A stretch of DNA of 64,000 bases from an uncultured Alistipes sp. (GCA_937911745.1 CALDPX010000047.1:9971-73970); one strand, 5' to 3'. Shown: positions 15,510-24,087, counted from the stretch's first letter. Program-made: numbers and translations. The notes: generated by a model not told the origin, from the letters alone.

Positions 15510-16700
15510 CTACTCCACCTTAGGAGCAAGAGTTACCACCACTGCCTTATGGTCGGAGTACTCCAAATCGTAGGAGTTGTATTGTTTGACGTTAAAGTGC
15601 TCCTCGGCAGGCAGTACGTAGTCTATGCGGAAGAGGTTATAGAGCCCCTTGAAGGTATATTCCGTACCCCTACCTCGCTCCCCATAGGCATCCGCGAGCC
15701 CCTCGGAGATAATTTGGTTATAGGTGTACGATGCAGGCGTATCATTAAAGTCGCCACACACCACCACTCGATAGGGTGATTGCTCCACGATTTGAGCCAC
15801 ACACTCTGACTGCTCTGCCCTTTGGCGGTAGTTTTCTACCATCTTGGTCACCACTTTCGAGAGTTTCTCGCGAGCCATGGTGTCGTCTATGATTTGAGGA
15901 GAAAGAGTACCTCGACGTTCATCACTCGTAATGCCCGTAGATTGAAGATGTAGGTTCACAATCCTCAGCGTATCCCTACCCACTTTCAGATCCGCCCATA
16001 CACCATATATATTCTTCTCGTTTTGACCAACAACCGAATGTCGCACAATGGGATAGGTGCTAAATATGGCATAACCCGACCCCTCTTGCAACTCTTCGTT
16101 GCCAACTTGTGCATTGGTAAAGAAGCCATAGCTCATCTTTCGGAGCCCCTGGCGGAATTCCGCAAAACTCTTGCTCGACGAAAAGTGTGCCTCCTGCAAG
16201 CAGGCAACCTGCACACCTTGTTCGTTCAGCCACTCACCCACACAATGATAGTTACTCACTCCTTCCGCGGAATCTTTATCGCTAAAATTCATCACATTGT
16301 AGGTGGCAACAACCAAATCATCACGACTTTTCTCAATCGTTTCATTATCTTCCATTAAGTCGGAGCGATAGAAAAGTCCTATATTGCTCTGTCCCACCAC
16401 AAGCATTGTCGCCGAGAGGAAAAACCATCTCTTCCAGCGCACAACCCACCAAAGGGCGCACCCAATGTTCACAAGGTAGACAACCTGATAGAAGAGTCCC
16501 GCAAAGGCAAATATGGAGATTTTTTGAGGACTAACAACACTCGCCAACACACCACCGAGCAGCGCCAAAGCCGAGGCAATGGATACTACAAACATCACTA
16601 CATCCGCCACCCATAGCACAGCACTCTTCACTCCCCCTTTGGGGCGTGTGCGCTGCACCTTGCGGTTTTCATCGTGGTAGTAGTTGGTGTGTCGAGCCAT
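15510..16700 (-). CDS. Membrane-anchored endonuclease/exonuclease/phosphatase (EEP) family protein
   Basis: In this 396-residue protein the first 105 residues hold about three hydrophobic segments, with RKVQRTRPK before the first. The rest is an EEP domain: ATYNVMNF with the metal-site Asn, QEAHF with the metal Glu, LHLQST, GDFNDTP, FRIDYVL and the terminal SDHKAVVV with the catalytic His. Such DNase-I-like enzymes cleave phosphodiesters or phosphomonoesters. The topology suggests that the domain faces the periplasm, but the substrate is unknown. It sits 21 bases downstream of the rhomboid gene, so the two are probably co-transcribed. Confidence 0.9.
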   Translation of the reverse strand: MARHTNYYHDENRKVQRTRPKGGVKSAVLWVADVVMFVVSIASALALLGGVLASVVSPQKISIFAFAGLFYQVVYLVNIGCALWWVVRWKRWFFLSATMLVVGQSNIGLFYRSDLMEDNETIEKSRDDLVVATYNVMNFSDKDSAEGVSNYHCVGEWLNEQGVQVACLQEAHFSSSKSFAEFRQGLRKMSYGFFTNAQVGNEELQEGSGYAIFSTYPIVRHSVVGQNEKNIYGVWADLKVGRDTLRIVNLHLQSTGITSDERRGTLSPQIIDDTMAREKLSKVVTKMVENYRQRAEQSECVAQIVEQSPYRVVVCGDFNDTPASYTYNQIISEGLADAYGERGRGTEYTFKGLYNLFRIDYVLPAEEHFNVKQYNSYDLEYSDHKAVVVTLAPKVE

Positions 16701-16721
16701 TACTATTGATAATTTGCGGGG

Positions 16722-17381
16722 TTAGTACCAGATTTGATGTTTCTTCTTCCAATAGCGGAGTAACAGAAAGCCGAAAAGCATACCTCCCAAGTGAGCAAAG
16801 TGTGCTACATTGGAGCCACTCGAAGCCACGCCTCCCATTAGTTCCAACACACCATAAATCACAACAAACCATTTGGCTTTCAGTGCAATGGGCGGGAACA
16901 TCAGCATTACCACATTATTGGGATGAATCATACCATAGGCGAGCAGCAGACCAAACACCGCACCCGAAGCACCCACGGTCGAAAAGCGAGGCAGGGAGGT
17001 GTAGCCCTGAGCCACAAGCGAGGCTATCTCGGCATAATTAACACCCAGCTGAATGAGTGCCGCACCCACACCACAGACAAGGTAGTAGACCAAAAAGCGT
17101 TTGCTACCCAAATCATACTCCACAATACGTCCAAACATCCACAGAGCGAACATATTGAAGAAAAGGTGGGTGAAGTTGGCGTGCATAAACATATACGACA
17201 CCGTCTGATAGAGTGTCTTCAACCCAACGGGAAAACTCAGCGCAAAGGTTTGATAGAACCAATCTTCGAGTCCACCGGGGAGGAGATTCTGTGTCAAGAA
17301 AACCAACACATTGATAATAAGAAGGTTCTTGACAACGGGCGGTATATGTATCTGCGGACGGTAGTATGCGTTATTATCCAT
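16722..17381 (-). CDS. Rhomboid family intramembrane serine protease
   Basis: The 219-residue protein has about six membrane segments. The nucleophile lies in GASGA (Ser139) and the catalytic histidine in FAHLGG (His197), the Ser-His dyad of rhomboids. The upstream FMHANFTHLFFNM segment corresponds to the conserved HxxxN region of the second helix. Rhomboids cut transmembrane substrates in the inner membrane. It lies between mutL (18 bases upstream) and the EEP protein gene, in a run of minus-strand genes. Confidence 0.93.
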   Translation of the reverse strand: MDNNAYYRPQIHIPPVVKNLLIINVLVFLTQNLLPGGLEDWFYQTFALSFPVGLKTLYQTVSYMFMHANFTHLFFNMFALWMFGRIVEYDLGSKRFLVYYLVCGVGAALIQLGVNYAEIASLVAQGYTSLPRFSTVGASGAVFGLLLAYGMIHPNNVVMLMFPPIALKAKWFVVIYGVLELMGGVASSGSNVAHFAHLGGMLFGFLLLRYWKKKHQIWY

Positions 17382-17399
17382 TTATTATCTCATTTTTAT

Positions 17400-19250
17400 C
17401 TACAACAACATTGTCTTCAATTCTGCCACATCAAGCACCCTTACCACAACCCTACCATCGGGCGTGATAGTCGATTTCACATCCGAGAGCGACACCAAAA
17501 GTGCCTCAATCTCCTCCTGAGAGAGTTCCTTCACACCGCTTGTGCGCGAGAGGATGAGAGCCAAGCGTTCCCTGCGACGTGCGCGACTCAAATCCACACC
17601 ATCGCGCAGCGAGTCGAGCATATCGTAGACCACATCCTCCAACTGAGCCATAGGCAGGTCGGCAGGCAGTGCCGAGAATTCAACGCTATTGGGGTCGGTT
17701 ATGGTATATTCAAAGCCGAAATCGGCAAAATAGTTCTCATTTTCGCGAAGCATCTCCACATCGTCACACGAGAGCACCATCCTTTCGGGGAAGAGCAGGC
17801 TCTGGCTTACGGAGTTACCACCATCGAGCAGCATCATATAGCGGTTGTAGAGCACAAGTTGTCGTGCCCTTGCCAAATTGACAACAGCAAGTCTGCCGCC
17901 GAGGGTTGTTGCCGCATAGCCTCCCGAGAGTCGTAACACACCCTTATAGGCGCATCCCTCGGTGCAGAGTTCCAATTCAGCCTGACGGGGTTCCTCGAAG
18001 CCCTCAATAAAATCTGCCATACTACTCTCAAACTCCCTCTCCCTGCTACTTGCTACCGATGTGGGATAGGACTCAGCACATCCACTCACAAACGAGGGGC
18101 TACCACTGCTCTGCGTCTTGCTTTGTGGCTCCTCACCCTCCTCATCGAAGGGGTTATAGAAGGGGTTAAAGGCGGTGCGGGGCTCGCTGAATGTTCCGCC
18201 ACGCTCCCTATCGAGTACGGGTATCTGCACCTCGCCCTCGTCCTCAAAATCCATCATAGGCACTGCACCCGTTTTGGCAAGCGACTCGCGGACAGCGGCA
18301 CTTACAATCTGCCAAATCTCCGAATCCTCGCTAAACTTGACCTCGGTCTTTTGTGGGTGGACATTGACATCCACCTTATGTGTATCGACCGTAAGGTAGA
18401 GGAAATAGGAGGGTGTGACGCCTGCGGGGATGAGTTTTTCGTATGCCGACATCACTGCCTTGTGCAAATAGGGGCTCTTGAAGAACCTACCATTCACAAA
18501 GAAGAACTGCTCCTCTTTGCGCTTTTTGGCAGCCTCGGGACGTCCCACAAAGCCCTCTACGCTAACGATTGAGGTCTGAGTAGACACCTCCAAGAGTTGC
18601 GAGGCAATGCCCCTACCCATAACAGCACCAATCCTGCCTTTGAGCGTGCTGACGGGGAGGTTGTAGAGCGGTGCATCGTCCTTATAGAGTGAAAAAGCAA
18701 CCTCGGGGTGGCAGAGTGCCACGCGCTTAAACTCGGTCTTTATCTTACCCGCCTCCCTCTCGCTACTCTCCAAGAATTTGCGCCTTGCAGGGACATTGTA
18801 GAAGAGGTTGCAGACCTTGAAGTTACTGCCCTTAGGTGCCACCACCAACTCCTGAGAGCGGAATTCTCCACCCTCAATCACTATCTGTGTTGCCAGCTCG
18901 TCATCTTCGGTGCGGGTGGTAAGTTCCACCTCCGCCACTGCCGCAATAGAAGGCAGAGCCTCGCCCCTGAAACCGAAGGTTGCAAGGGTGTATATATCAT
19001 CGAGCGAGGTAATCTTGCTTGTAGCGTGTTTGTCGAAGGCGAGCCTCGCGTCTGCGGGAGTCATACCCGAGCCGTTGTCTATAACCTGCACAAGTTCCCT
19101 GCCGTCGGCACGGAAATTCACAATCACCTCCGTAGCACCGGCATCAATGGCGTTCTCAGTCATCTCCTTCACAACCGAAGATGGCGAGCCGACCACCTCA
19201 CCGGCGGCTATCTGATTGGCAACACTATCGGGTAAAACACGAATCTTCAT
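17400..19250 (-). CDS. mutL: DNA mismatch repair protein MutL
   Basis: The 616-residue protein starts at the ATG at 19250 (MKIRVLPDSVANQIAAGEVV). It links MutS to downstream mismatch-repair steps. The GHKL ATPase motifs are clear: NAIDAG, DNGSGM and TFGFRGEALPSI. The C-terminal dimerisation domain reads VNLARARQLVLYNRYM where many MutL proteins have a DQHA-type motif, so the canonical nuclease motif is not seen. TPDGR near the end agrees with Bacteroidota homologues. A longer frame to 19319 only translates the heptamer repeat directly upstream (ILNSQFSILNS) and is rejected. Confidence 0.95.
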   Translation of the reverse strand: MKIRVLPDSVANQIAAGEVVGSPSSVVKEMTENAIDAGATEVIVNFRADGRELVQVIDNGSGMTPADARLAFDKHATSKITSLDDIYTLATFGFRGEALPSIAAVAEVELTTRTEDDELATQIVIEGGEFRSQELVVAPKGSNFKVCNLFYNVPARRKFLESSEREAGKIKTEFKRVALCHPEVAFSLYKDDAPLYNLPVSTLKGRIGAVMGRGIASQLLEVSTQTSIVSVEGFVGRPEAAKKRKEEQFFFVNGRFFKSPYLHKAVMSAYEKLIPAGVTPSYFLYLTVDTHKVDVNVHPQKTEVKFSEDSEIWQIVSAAVRESLAKTGAVPMMDFEDEGEVQIPVLDRERGGTFSEPRTAFNPFYNPFDEEGEEPQSKTQSSGSPSFVSGCAESYPTSVASSREREFESSMADFIEGFEEPRQAELELCTEGCAYKGVLRLSGGYAATTLGGRLAVVNLARARQLVLYNRYMMLLDGGNSVSQSLLFPERMVLSCDDVEMLRENENYFADFGFEYTITDPNSVEFSALPADLPMAQLEDVVYDMLDSLRDGVDLSRARRRERLALILSRTSGVKELSQEEIEALLVSLSDVKSTITPDGRVVVRVLDVAELKTMLL

Positions 19251-19295
19251 AGAGTTGAGAATTGAGAATTGAGAATTGAGAATTAAAAACTTGTG
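19251..19295 (-). repeat. GAGAATT heptamer tandem repeat directly upstream of mutL
   Basis: About five units of GAGAATT or GAGAGTT on the plus strand abut the mutL start codon. In the direction of mutL they read CTCAATT, which contains no stop codon, so the frame stays open across them. Confidence 0.85.
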
Positions 19296-19330
19296 CCGAA
19301 GGCACTCCACAATTTTCAATTTTCAATTAA

Positions 19331-19636
19331 TTAAAAGTTTATGCTTCGCAGCAGAAGGTAGAAACCCGCGATAAGCAACACCACAAACAAAAGCCTTGTC
19401 ATATTGCTCTTCTTGCGGGCTGCCACATCGCGCTCGGTGCGCAACATACGCTGCTCGGCACGAGCACGGAGCAGGTCGCCGGGTTTACGCTCGCTCTGTG
19501 TGCCATCATCCTCCAAGGGGGCGTGACCGAGTTCTATACGCCTCTGATTACGAGCCTCCTTCTCGGCATCGTAGTAGCGAGGATTATAACTAAATTGGCG
19601 GGGCTTGCGCCTAATGGATTGACCTATTCCAAACAT
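19331..19636 (-). CDS. Small single-pass membrane protein of unknown function
   Basis: The 101-residue protein has a basic, charged N-terminal part (KPRQFSYNPRYYDAEKEARN), a likely helical middle (RARAEQRMLRTERDVAARKK) and one C-terminal membrane segment LLFVVLLIAGFYLLL (residues 82-96). It looks like a cytoplasmic tail anchored by its C-terminus. Small proteins of this shape are found next to mutL and rhomboid genes in Bacteroidales, but I know no function. It lies upstream of mutL on the same strand, separated by the heptamer repeat. Confidence 0.75.
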   Translation of the reverse strand: MFGIGQSIRRKPRQFSYNPRYYDAEKEARNQRRIELGHAPLEDDGTQSERKPGDLLRARAEQRMLRTERDVAARKKSNMTRLLFVVLLIAGFYLLLRSINF

Positions 19637-19661
19637 CTCTCAGTGGGTGTTATGTTGTACA

Positions 19662-19694
19662 TTTGTGGGTGACTCGCAAAAAGCCACCCACAAA
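19662..19694. terminator. Hairpin between dnaJ and the small membrane protein gene
   Basis: TTTGTGGGTG (19662-19671) pairs with CACCCACAAA (19685-19694). No T run follows on the minus strand, so this is a weak terminator or mRNA-stability candidate for dnaJ. Confidence 0.4.
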
Positions 19695-19705
19695 AATACG
19701 TTATT

Positions 19706-20872
19706 TTATCCGAAAAAATTGCGCATTCTATCAAAAATGTTCTCCTCGCCACGCGGTGTGTCGGTTTTTTTGAAGTTGGGCTGTGCGGAGAGTTTTTCGA
19801 GCAGTTTTTTCTCCTCGGAGGTCAGTTTCGTCGGGATGATAATATCCACAACAGCCAAAATATCGCCCCTACCGTAGCCGTTCAGTTCGGGCAGACCTTT
19901 CCCTTTGAGCCTCAACACCTTACCCGCCTGCGTACCGGGAGCGATTTTAATGCGTGCTTTGGAGTCGATGGTGGGCACCTCTGCCTCGCCACCGAGGATG
20001 GCTGTTGTTACGGGAATTTTCAGGTTGTGCAGCAGGTCATCACCATCCCTAACGAGTTCGGGATTCTTCTCTTCCTCAATAACAACCAGCAGGTCGCCAT
20101 TGATGCCGCCCCTGCGGGCTGCATTACCCTTGCCACTTACGGAGAGTTGCATACCCTCGGCAACACCGGCGGGGATGCGTATCTCCACAACCTCTTCGCC
20201 ACGCACCACGCCCTCGCCACGACACTTCGAGCAGGGCGAAGTGATAACCTTACCCTCGCCACCGCAAGTGGGGCATACCCTCTGGGTTTGTGCCCTACCG
20301 AAGAAACTGTTTACCGTCTCGATGGTGTAGCCTGCGCCATTACAGTTGGGGCAGGTGGAGTGGCTGTGCGAGTCCTTAGCTCCCGAGCCACCACACTGGT
20401 CACAAGCGACCTGTTTGGCGATTTTAATCTTCTTGGTGCAACCCTCGGCAATCTCTTTGAGCGAGAGTTTAACCTTCACTCTCAGGTCACTACCGCGGTT
20501 GACACTCCTACCACGCGAGGAGCCGCCTCCGAAGCCACCAAAGCCTCCACCGAAGTGACCTCCGAAGATGTCGCCAAAGTTGCGGAAGATGTCCTCCATA
20601 GAGAAGCCTCCCGAGAAGCCGCCGCCACCGTAACCTCCGGCACCACCCTCCATACCTGCGTGACCAAATTGGTCGTAGCGAGCTCTCTTTTGCTCATCGC
20701 TGAGCACATCATAAGCCTCGGCAGCCTCCTTAAACTTCTCCTCAGCCTCCTTGTCGCCCGGGTTTTTGTCGGGGTGGTATTTGATGGCAGCCTTGCGGTA
20801 TGCCTTCTTTATCTCATCGGCACTTGCGCTCTTCTCCACGCCCAGCACCTCGTAATAATCACGTTTTGCCAT
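19706..20872 (-). CDS. dnaJ: Chaperone protein DnaJ (Hsp40)
   Basis: The 388-residue co-chaperone stimulates the DnaK ATPase and delivers unfolded clients. It has an N-terminal J domain with the HPD motif (YHPDKNPG, about residue 33), then a long Gly/Phe-rich linker. Four zinc-finger repeats follow, CDQCGGSG, CPNCNGAG, CPTCGGEG and CSKCRGEG, and then two C-terminal client-binding domains. It is a full-length type I DnaJ. grpE lies upstream on the same strand, but 279 bases of composite repeat separate them. A TTAGACN heptamer tract ends 9 bases before the ATG. Confidence 0.98.
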   Translation of the reverse strand: MAKRDYYEVLGVEKSASADEIKKAYRKAAIKYHPDKNPGDKEAEEKFKEAAEAYDVLSDEQKRARYDQFGHAGMEGGAGGYGGGGFSGGFSMEDIFRNFGDIFGGHFGGGFGGFGGGSSRGRSVNRGSDLRVKVKLSLKEIAEGCTKKIKIAKQVACDQCGGSGAKDSHSHSTCPNCNGAGYTIETVNSFFGRAQTQRVCPTCGGEGKVITSPCSKCRGEGVVRGEEVVEIRIPAGVAEGMQLSVSGKGNAARRGGINGDLLVVIEEEKNPELVRDGDDLLHNLKIPVTTAILGGEAEVPTIDSKARIKIAPGTQAGKVLRLKGKGLPELNGYGRGDILAVVDIIIPTKLTSEEKKLLEKLSAQPNFKKTDTPRGEENIFDRMRNFFG

Positions 20873-20880
20873 ACTATTGT

Positions 20881-20920
20881 TTGTCTAACGTCTAACGTCT
20901 AATGTCGATAGTCCTAAGGC
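20881..20920 (-). repeat. TTAGACN heptamer tract directly before dnaJ
   Basis: On the minus strand CTTAGGACTATCGACA is followed by TTAGACG, TTAGACG and TTAGACA, ending 9 bases before the dnaJ ATG. Near-identical tracts precede mreD (40192-40230) and the PII-like gene (33210-33251) in the same orientation. Confidence 0.88.
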
Positions 20921-20924
20921 TTAT

Positions 20925-21087
20925 GAGAGTTATGGGAGATATGGGAAATTCTCAATTCTCAATTGACCAGCCTTCGGCTGCTCTAAAATGCTCCCGCTCG
21001 GCATAGTCTGCAAGCAGCCTCTGCCCTCGCTTACTCGCATTTGCCTCAATTCTCAATTCTCAATTCTCAATTCTCAACTCTCAATTC
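20925..21087 (-). repeat. Composite repeat between grpE and dnaJ (85-bp module flanked by TCAATTC heptamers)
   Basis: In plus-strand order: GAGAGTTATGGGAGATATGG (20925 on), two CTCAATT units, the module 20961-21046, then about six TCAATTC units up to 21087. The module starts AATTGACCAGCCTTCGGCTG (a small hairpin) and contains GCTCCCGCTCGGCATAGTC, TGCAAGC and ACTCGCATTTGCCT. A near copy of the module is at 40255-40341. No gene is visible in this 279-base gap. Confidence 0.85.
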
Positions 21088-21151
21088 GCCAGCGAGTGCA
21101 TATCGTGCCGCAGATGCGGTGCGAGATGTGCTCGCCCACGAGATGCGCTCG

Positions 21152-21739
21152 CTACTCGCCCACTACCACTTTGGCGTAGCGAATAACCTTCTCTTTGAGT
21201 TTGTAACCCTTCTGCACCACGTCAATCACTTTGCCCTTCTGCTCATCGCCTGCGGGGAATTTGGCAACAGCCTCGTGGAGGTCGGTATCGAGCATCTCGC
21301 CCTTAGCCTCAATCTCGTTCACGCCTTTTGCTTTAAGAGCATCGCGCATCTTCTGCCAGATGAGTTCCACACCCTCGCGCACCGATGCCACATCCGTTGC
21401 ACTCTGCATTGCCGAGAGCGCACGATCAAAATCGTCCATCACCGAGAGCATCGACTTGATGACATCCTCGCCACCGCTCTCTATGAGGTCCATCTTCTCC
21501 CTGAGGGTACGTTTGCGGTAATTGTCGAACTCAGCACTCAGACGCAAGTACTTATCCTTCCACTCCTCGGCCTCCTTGTTGGCTTGCGCCATTTTGTCAG
21601 CCTCTGCCACGTCACCCTCTGCCACTTTGTCAGCATCGGGAGTTTCGACAGTGGTGGTCTCTTCCTGTTTTACCTCTTTGTTTTCGTTTTCAACCTGCTG
21701 ATTATCAGCAGTTGTTTTGGTTTTATCACATTTGGTCAT
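21152..21739 (-). CDS. grpE: Nucleotide exchange factor GrpE
   Basis: The 195-residue protein releases ADP from DnaK and so resets the Hsp70 cycle with DnaJ. It has an acidic, low-complexity N-terminal tail to about residue 55, then the long dimerising helix (KDKYLRLSAEFDNYRKRT), and a beta-rich head ending VIDVVQKGYKLKEKVIRYAKVVV, the GrpE signature. Length is normal. It lies upstream of dnaJ on the same strand, the usual heat-shock pair, but an unusually large repeat block sits between them. Confidence 0.97.
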   Translation of the reverse strand: MTKCDKTKTTADNQQVENENKEVKQEETTTVETPDADKVAEGDVAEADKMAQANKEAEEWKDKYLRLSAEFDNYRKRTLREKMDLIESGGEDVIKSMLSVMDDFDRALSAMQSATDVASVREGVELIWQKMRDALKAKGVNEIEAKGEMLDTDLHEAVAKFPAGDEQKGKVIDVVQKGYKLKEKVIRYAKVVVGE

Positions 21740-21845
21740 ATCTATTTTTATTTGTTTCCTACTATAAGTTGTTCAAATTGTGTGCCGAGCGTTTTTGGGT
21801 AGTTATAGTCACCCCATCGCCGACATCGAGGTGCAAAAGTCCGAA

Positions 21846-21880
21846 ATAAAAAACCGCACCAAACTTTTGTTTGATGCGGT
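21846..21880 (-). terminator. Terminator of the tRNA-Leu transcript
   Basis: On the minus strand ACCGCATCAAAC pairs with GTTTGGTGCGGT (one wobble), followed by TTTTTTATTT. It lies 10 bases after the tRNA. Confidence 0.9.
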
Positions 21881-21890
21881 CTTCGTAGTG

Positions 21891-21975
21891 TGCCCAGGAC
21901 AAGAGTCGAACTTGCACGACCTAAACGGTCACTACCCCCTCAAAGTAGCGTGTCTACCAATTCCACCACCTGGGC
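21891..21975 (-). tRNA. tRNA-Leu (anticodon GAG)
   Basis: 85 bases with a complete cloverleaf. The acceptor stem GCCCAGG pairs with CCTGGGC plus discriminator A, the D arm contains GGTAGACAC, and the anticodon loop TTGAGGG reads GAG. A long variable arm typical of class II tRNAs and the T arm GTTCGACTC follow. CCA is not encoded. It has its own promoter and terminator. Confidence 0.96.
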
Positions 21976-22026
21976 ATAAAACAAGGAAATCAGGGTTGGC
22001 AAGGTGCCTTAGCCCCTCATTCCTTC

Positions 22027-22063
22027 ACTAACCTAAAACTACTAACCTAAATGAACCTTAAAA
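22027..22063 (-). repeat. 37-bp leader sequence shared with 27200-27236 (inverted)
   Basis: On the minus strand it begins TTTTAAGGTTCATTTAGG and contains two units of TTTAGGTTAGT. All 37 bases match 27200-27236, and both copies start 9 to 10 bases after a TAnCTTTG box. Confidence 0.9.
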
Positions 22064-22072
22064 ACTTCGCCG

Positions 22073-22104
22073 CAAAGGTAAGTAAGAGTTTCGATTTCGC
22101 CAAA
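22073..22104 (-). promoter_or_regulatory. tRNA-Leu promoter (TTTG-N20-TACCTTTG)
   Basis: On the minus strand the -33 TTTG is the complement of 22101-22104 and the -7 TACCTTTG is the complement of 22073-22080, with a spacer of 20 bases. This is a textbook Bacteroidota promoter. Confidence 0.88.
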
Positions 22105-22217
22105 TCTGCAACGCAAATTTTACGATTAATTAACAATGCATCTCTCAATGAACCTCACGTTTTGCGGAAAAGCCCACAAAAGTACATATAATTTTTGTTT
22201 CTCCAAATTTTTCGTTC

Positions 22218-22255
22218 AAAAAAAGTTTGCGGGCAACAAAATTGTTGCCCGCAAA
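22218..22255 (-). terminator. Terminator of the lipoprotein gene at 22305-24014
   Basis: TTTGCGGGCAACAA (22226-22239) pairs perfectly with TTGTTGCCCGCAAA (22242-22255), and on the minus strand the stem is followed by CTTTTTTT. Confidence 0.93.
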
Positions 22256-22304
22256 CCAAAGAACATTTCAAAGTAAATAGACTCCCTTATCCCTTATGGG
22301 TTTT

Positions 22305-24014
22305 CTACCACTCCGAAACATAGGGAGTATCCCACGAAGTCCAATCACCCACAAGATCGTAGGTTGTAATGGTCTCTTCACCCGTCTCGCTATCTTTCTG
22401 GTATACATCAACCAATTTACCCTCGATTTGGAATCCGTAATAAGCCTTTACCCTACCCTCATCGCTTGCATCAGCTGCATCGGGGAAGCGCTTGATTGCA
22501 ACGCGACCATCGGTGATGGCGTGACTATAAATACCCGCGTATGCGTCCGAGAAGTTACCGCTTACAATATCGTACCAAATAGGCTCGGCATTAATCTCGG
22601 GCAGCGCACCCTCTACGGTCATAATCATTGTTGTGAAGCCACCGTGGAAGTTGAAGGTGTGAGTATTGCCCTCGGTAGTAACATCAACATACATCGACTC
22701 CATTCTCATAGTGGGAACCTCTTCCGAAGGACCAAAACCGAGCGAACCCTTATAGACTGCTTTCAGAGTGCTTACCGACTGATCCATAAGCGACTGCAAT
22801 TTGAGCGAGAAGGTAATCTCGTAGTAGTCTACCCCCTTGTCCATATCGGTAACCACATCTACATAACTATCCTCACCGGTCAAGATAATCGAAGGAATCA
22901 TCATGTCGTCCTGATAGAACGAACCGGCAGGAGCACCCTCTACCACATAGATCCAATTCTTGCCGAAGCCTGCTGCATTTGCTGCATCTGCGCTACCGAA
23001 GACCTGATATCTACCATCTGTGAGATACTTCTTCGCGGGGTCGCTATAAAATTGCAGATCAAGAACCGAAATGCCTTCGGCAGGCTGGAACTGAATCTCG
23101 TAGTGTCCGGACTCGCCACTTGTGCCAACCATAGGAATGCGGGTAAATACAATGGTACCATCATCCTGGCTACCACCAAGACCCGTCATAGTTACATCAC
23201 CATCGTACTCAAAGATTGCGGTATCGTTCGACATAAGAATAAACTCGCCATCCAAACGAATCTTCTTACCCTCATCGTAGAGTTCCACCTCCATCGAGCC
23301 CTCCGAAATTGCGATAGGCAGACCATTGTGCTCCACCACAATACTATTGAAGTCGATGTTGGTGGGCGATGCACCGCCAACGGAGTATACACCGGCAGGA
23401 ATTGCACCATTCAAACCAGCCTCGGTGTAGAGATTGAATTCGAAACTGAAATTGCCATTATCATCTTGGAGCGAGAAAGCATAGCGATCCATCGCAGAGA
23501 GAGCCCTAAGATTGATAGCACAACTTGTAGCCTCGGGGAGTGTAATAGTGTCGTACTGGTGTGCAAGGGTTTTCATCTCCACACACTCCGAAAGTACCTT
23601 CACATCACCCTGGAAACCTGCCGCATAAACAAGGTAGTTTGTGTCTGCAAGGCGACCATCAAAGACAATCTCGCACGAAGTGTTGGGCTCGGGTACCATA
23701 TTGGGCGAACTGAGTACGAACTCCGTAAGGTCAAAGCCCTCTTCGGCTGAAATCTGAGCCATCATATCCTCAGCAACTGCAACAAAGAAAGCCCTCTTTA
23801 CATTTTCAGAGGTTACAGTAAACGAAATCCAATCCTCGCCTACTTCGCCTGCTGTAACGCTAATGGTTGGCTCTTTTTGTTCAGGCTGTTCGGGTTGTTC
23901 GGGTTGTTCGGGTTCACTGGGGGTTGTGGGCTCAGGTTTCTCCTCACAAGCCGCCATCATAACACTCATCACAACAACGAGTGCCATTGAGAAAAATTTA
24001 GTGAGTTTTTTCAT
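22305..24014 (-). CDS. Putative modular surface lipoprotein
   Basis: The 569-residue product has a lipoprotein signal (MKKLTKFFSMALVVVMSVMM, lipobox MAAC with Cys23). A Pro/Glu/Gln spacer of repeated PEQ units (residues 30-46) follows, then a fibronectin-III-like domain of about 100 residues starting ISVTAGEVGEDWISFTV. The rest is made of beta-rich modules with phrases such as GAIPAGVYSVGG and YLTDGRYQVFG. These match the module style of the lipoprotein at 4708-6198, so the two are related. No catalytic motif is visible. The spacer suggests the modules stand off the outer membrane. Function unknown. Confidence 0.78.
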   Translation of the reverse strand: MKKLTKFFSMALVVVMSVMMAACEEKPEPTTPSEPEQPEQPEQPEQKEPTISVTAGEVGEDWISFTVTSENVKRAFFVAVAEDMMAQISAEEGFDLTEFVLSSPNMVPEPNTSCEIVFDGRLADTNYLVYAAGFQGDVKVLSECVEMKTLAHQYDTITLPEATSCAINLRALSAMDRYAFSLQDDNGNFSFEFNLYTEAGLNGAIPAGVYSVGGASPTNIDFNSIVVEHNGLPIAISEGSMEVELYDEGKKIRLDGEFILMSNDTAIFEYDGDVTMTGLGGSQDDGTIVFTRIPMVGTSGESGHYEIQFQPAEGISVLDLQFYSDPAKKYLTDGRYQVFGSADAANAAGFGKNWIYVVEGAPAGSFYQDDMMIPSIILTGEDSYVDVVTDMDKGVDYYEITFSLKLQSLMDQSVSTLKAVYKGSLGFGPSEEVPTMRMESMYVDVTTEGNTHTFNFHGGFTTMIMTVEGALPEINAEPIWYDIVSGNFSDAYAGIYSHAITDGRVAIKRFPDAADASDEGRVKAYYGFQIEGKLVDVYQKDSETGEETITTYDLVGDWTSWDTPYVSEW

Positions 24015-24055
24015 AGTTATTTGTTGTTTTTGGTTGTTTTTGGTTGTTTTCGTCG

Positions 24056-24087
24056 CAAAAATAACAAATGTTTTCGAAATAGCAATA
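24056..24087 (-). promoter_or_regulatory. Putative promoter of the 22305-24014 lipoprotein gene
   Basis: On the minus strand TATTTTTG is the complement of 24056-24063, with an ATTG 20 bases upstream. Transcription would start near 24050. The leader then contains three units of AAAACAACCA-like sequence. Confidence 0.6.

Larger units (their letters stand above)
21976..22304 (-). other. tRNA-Leu leader and promoter region
   Basis: No gene in 329 bases. On the minus strand it holds the terminator of the lipoprotein gene (22218-22255), then the tRNA-Leu promoter (22073-22104), then a leader of about 90 bases whose first part (22027-22063) is identical to the start of a candidate RNA at 27200-27236. 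Confidence 0.75.

Noticed and set aside
19251..19319. Extended N-terminus of MutL (ILNSQFSILNS)
   Set aside because: It only translates the heptamer repeat; the family starts at MKIRVLPDSVANQI (19250).
21045..21087. CRISPR-like array in the TCAATTC tract
   Set aside because: The unit is only 7 bases with no spacers and no cas genes nearby; it is a short tandem repeat.
22296..23750. Plus-strand open frame of 484 codons
   Set aside because: Antisense to the modular lipoprotein, which has a clear signal peptide, promoter and terminator on the minus strand.
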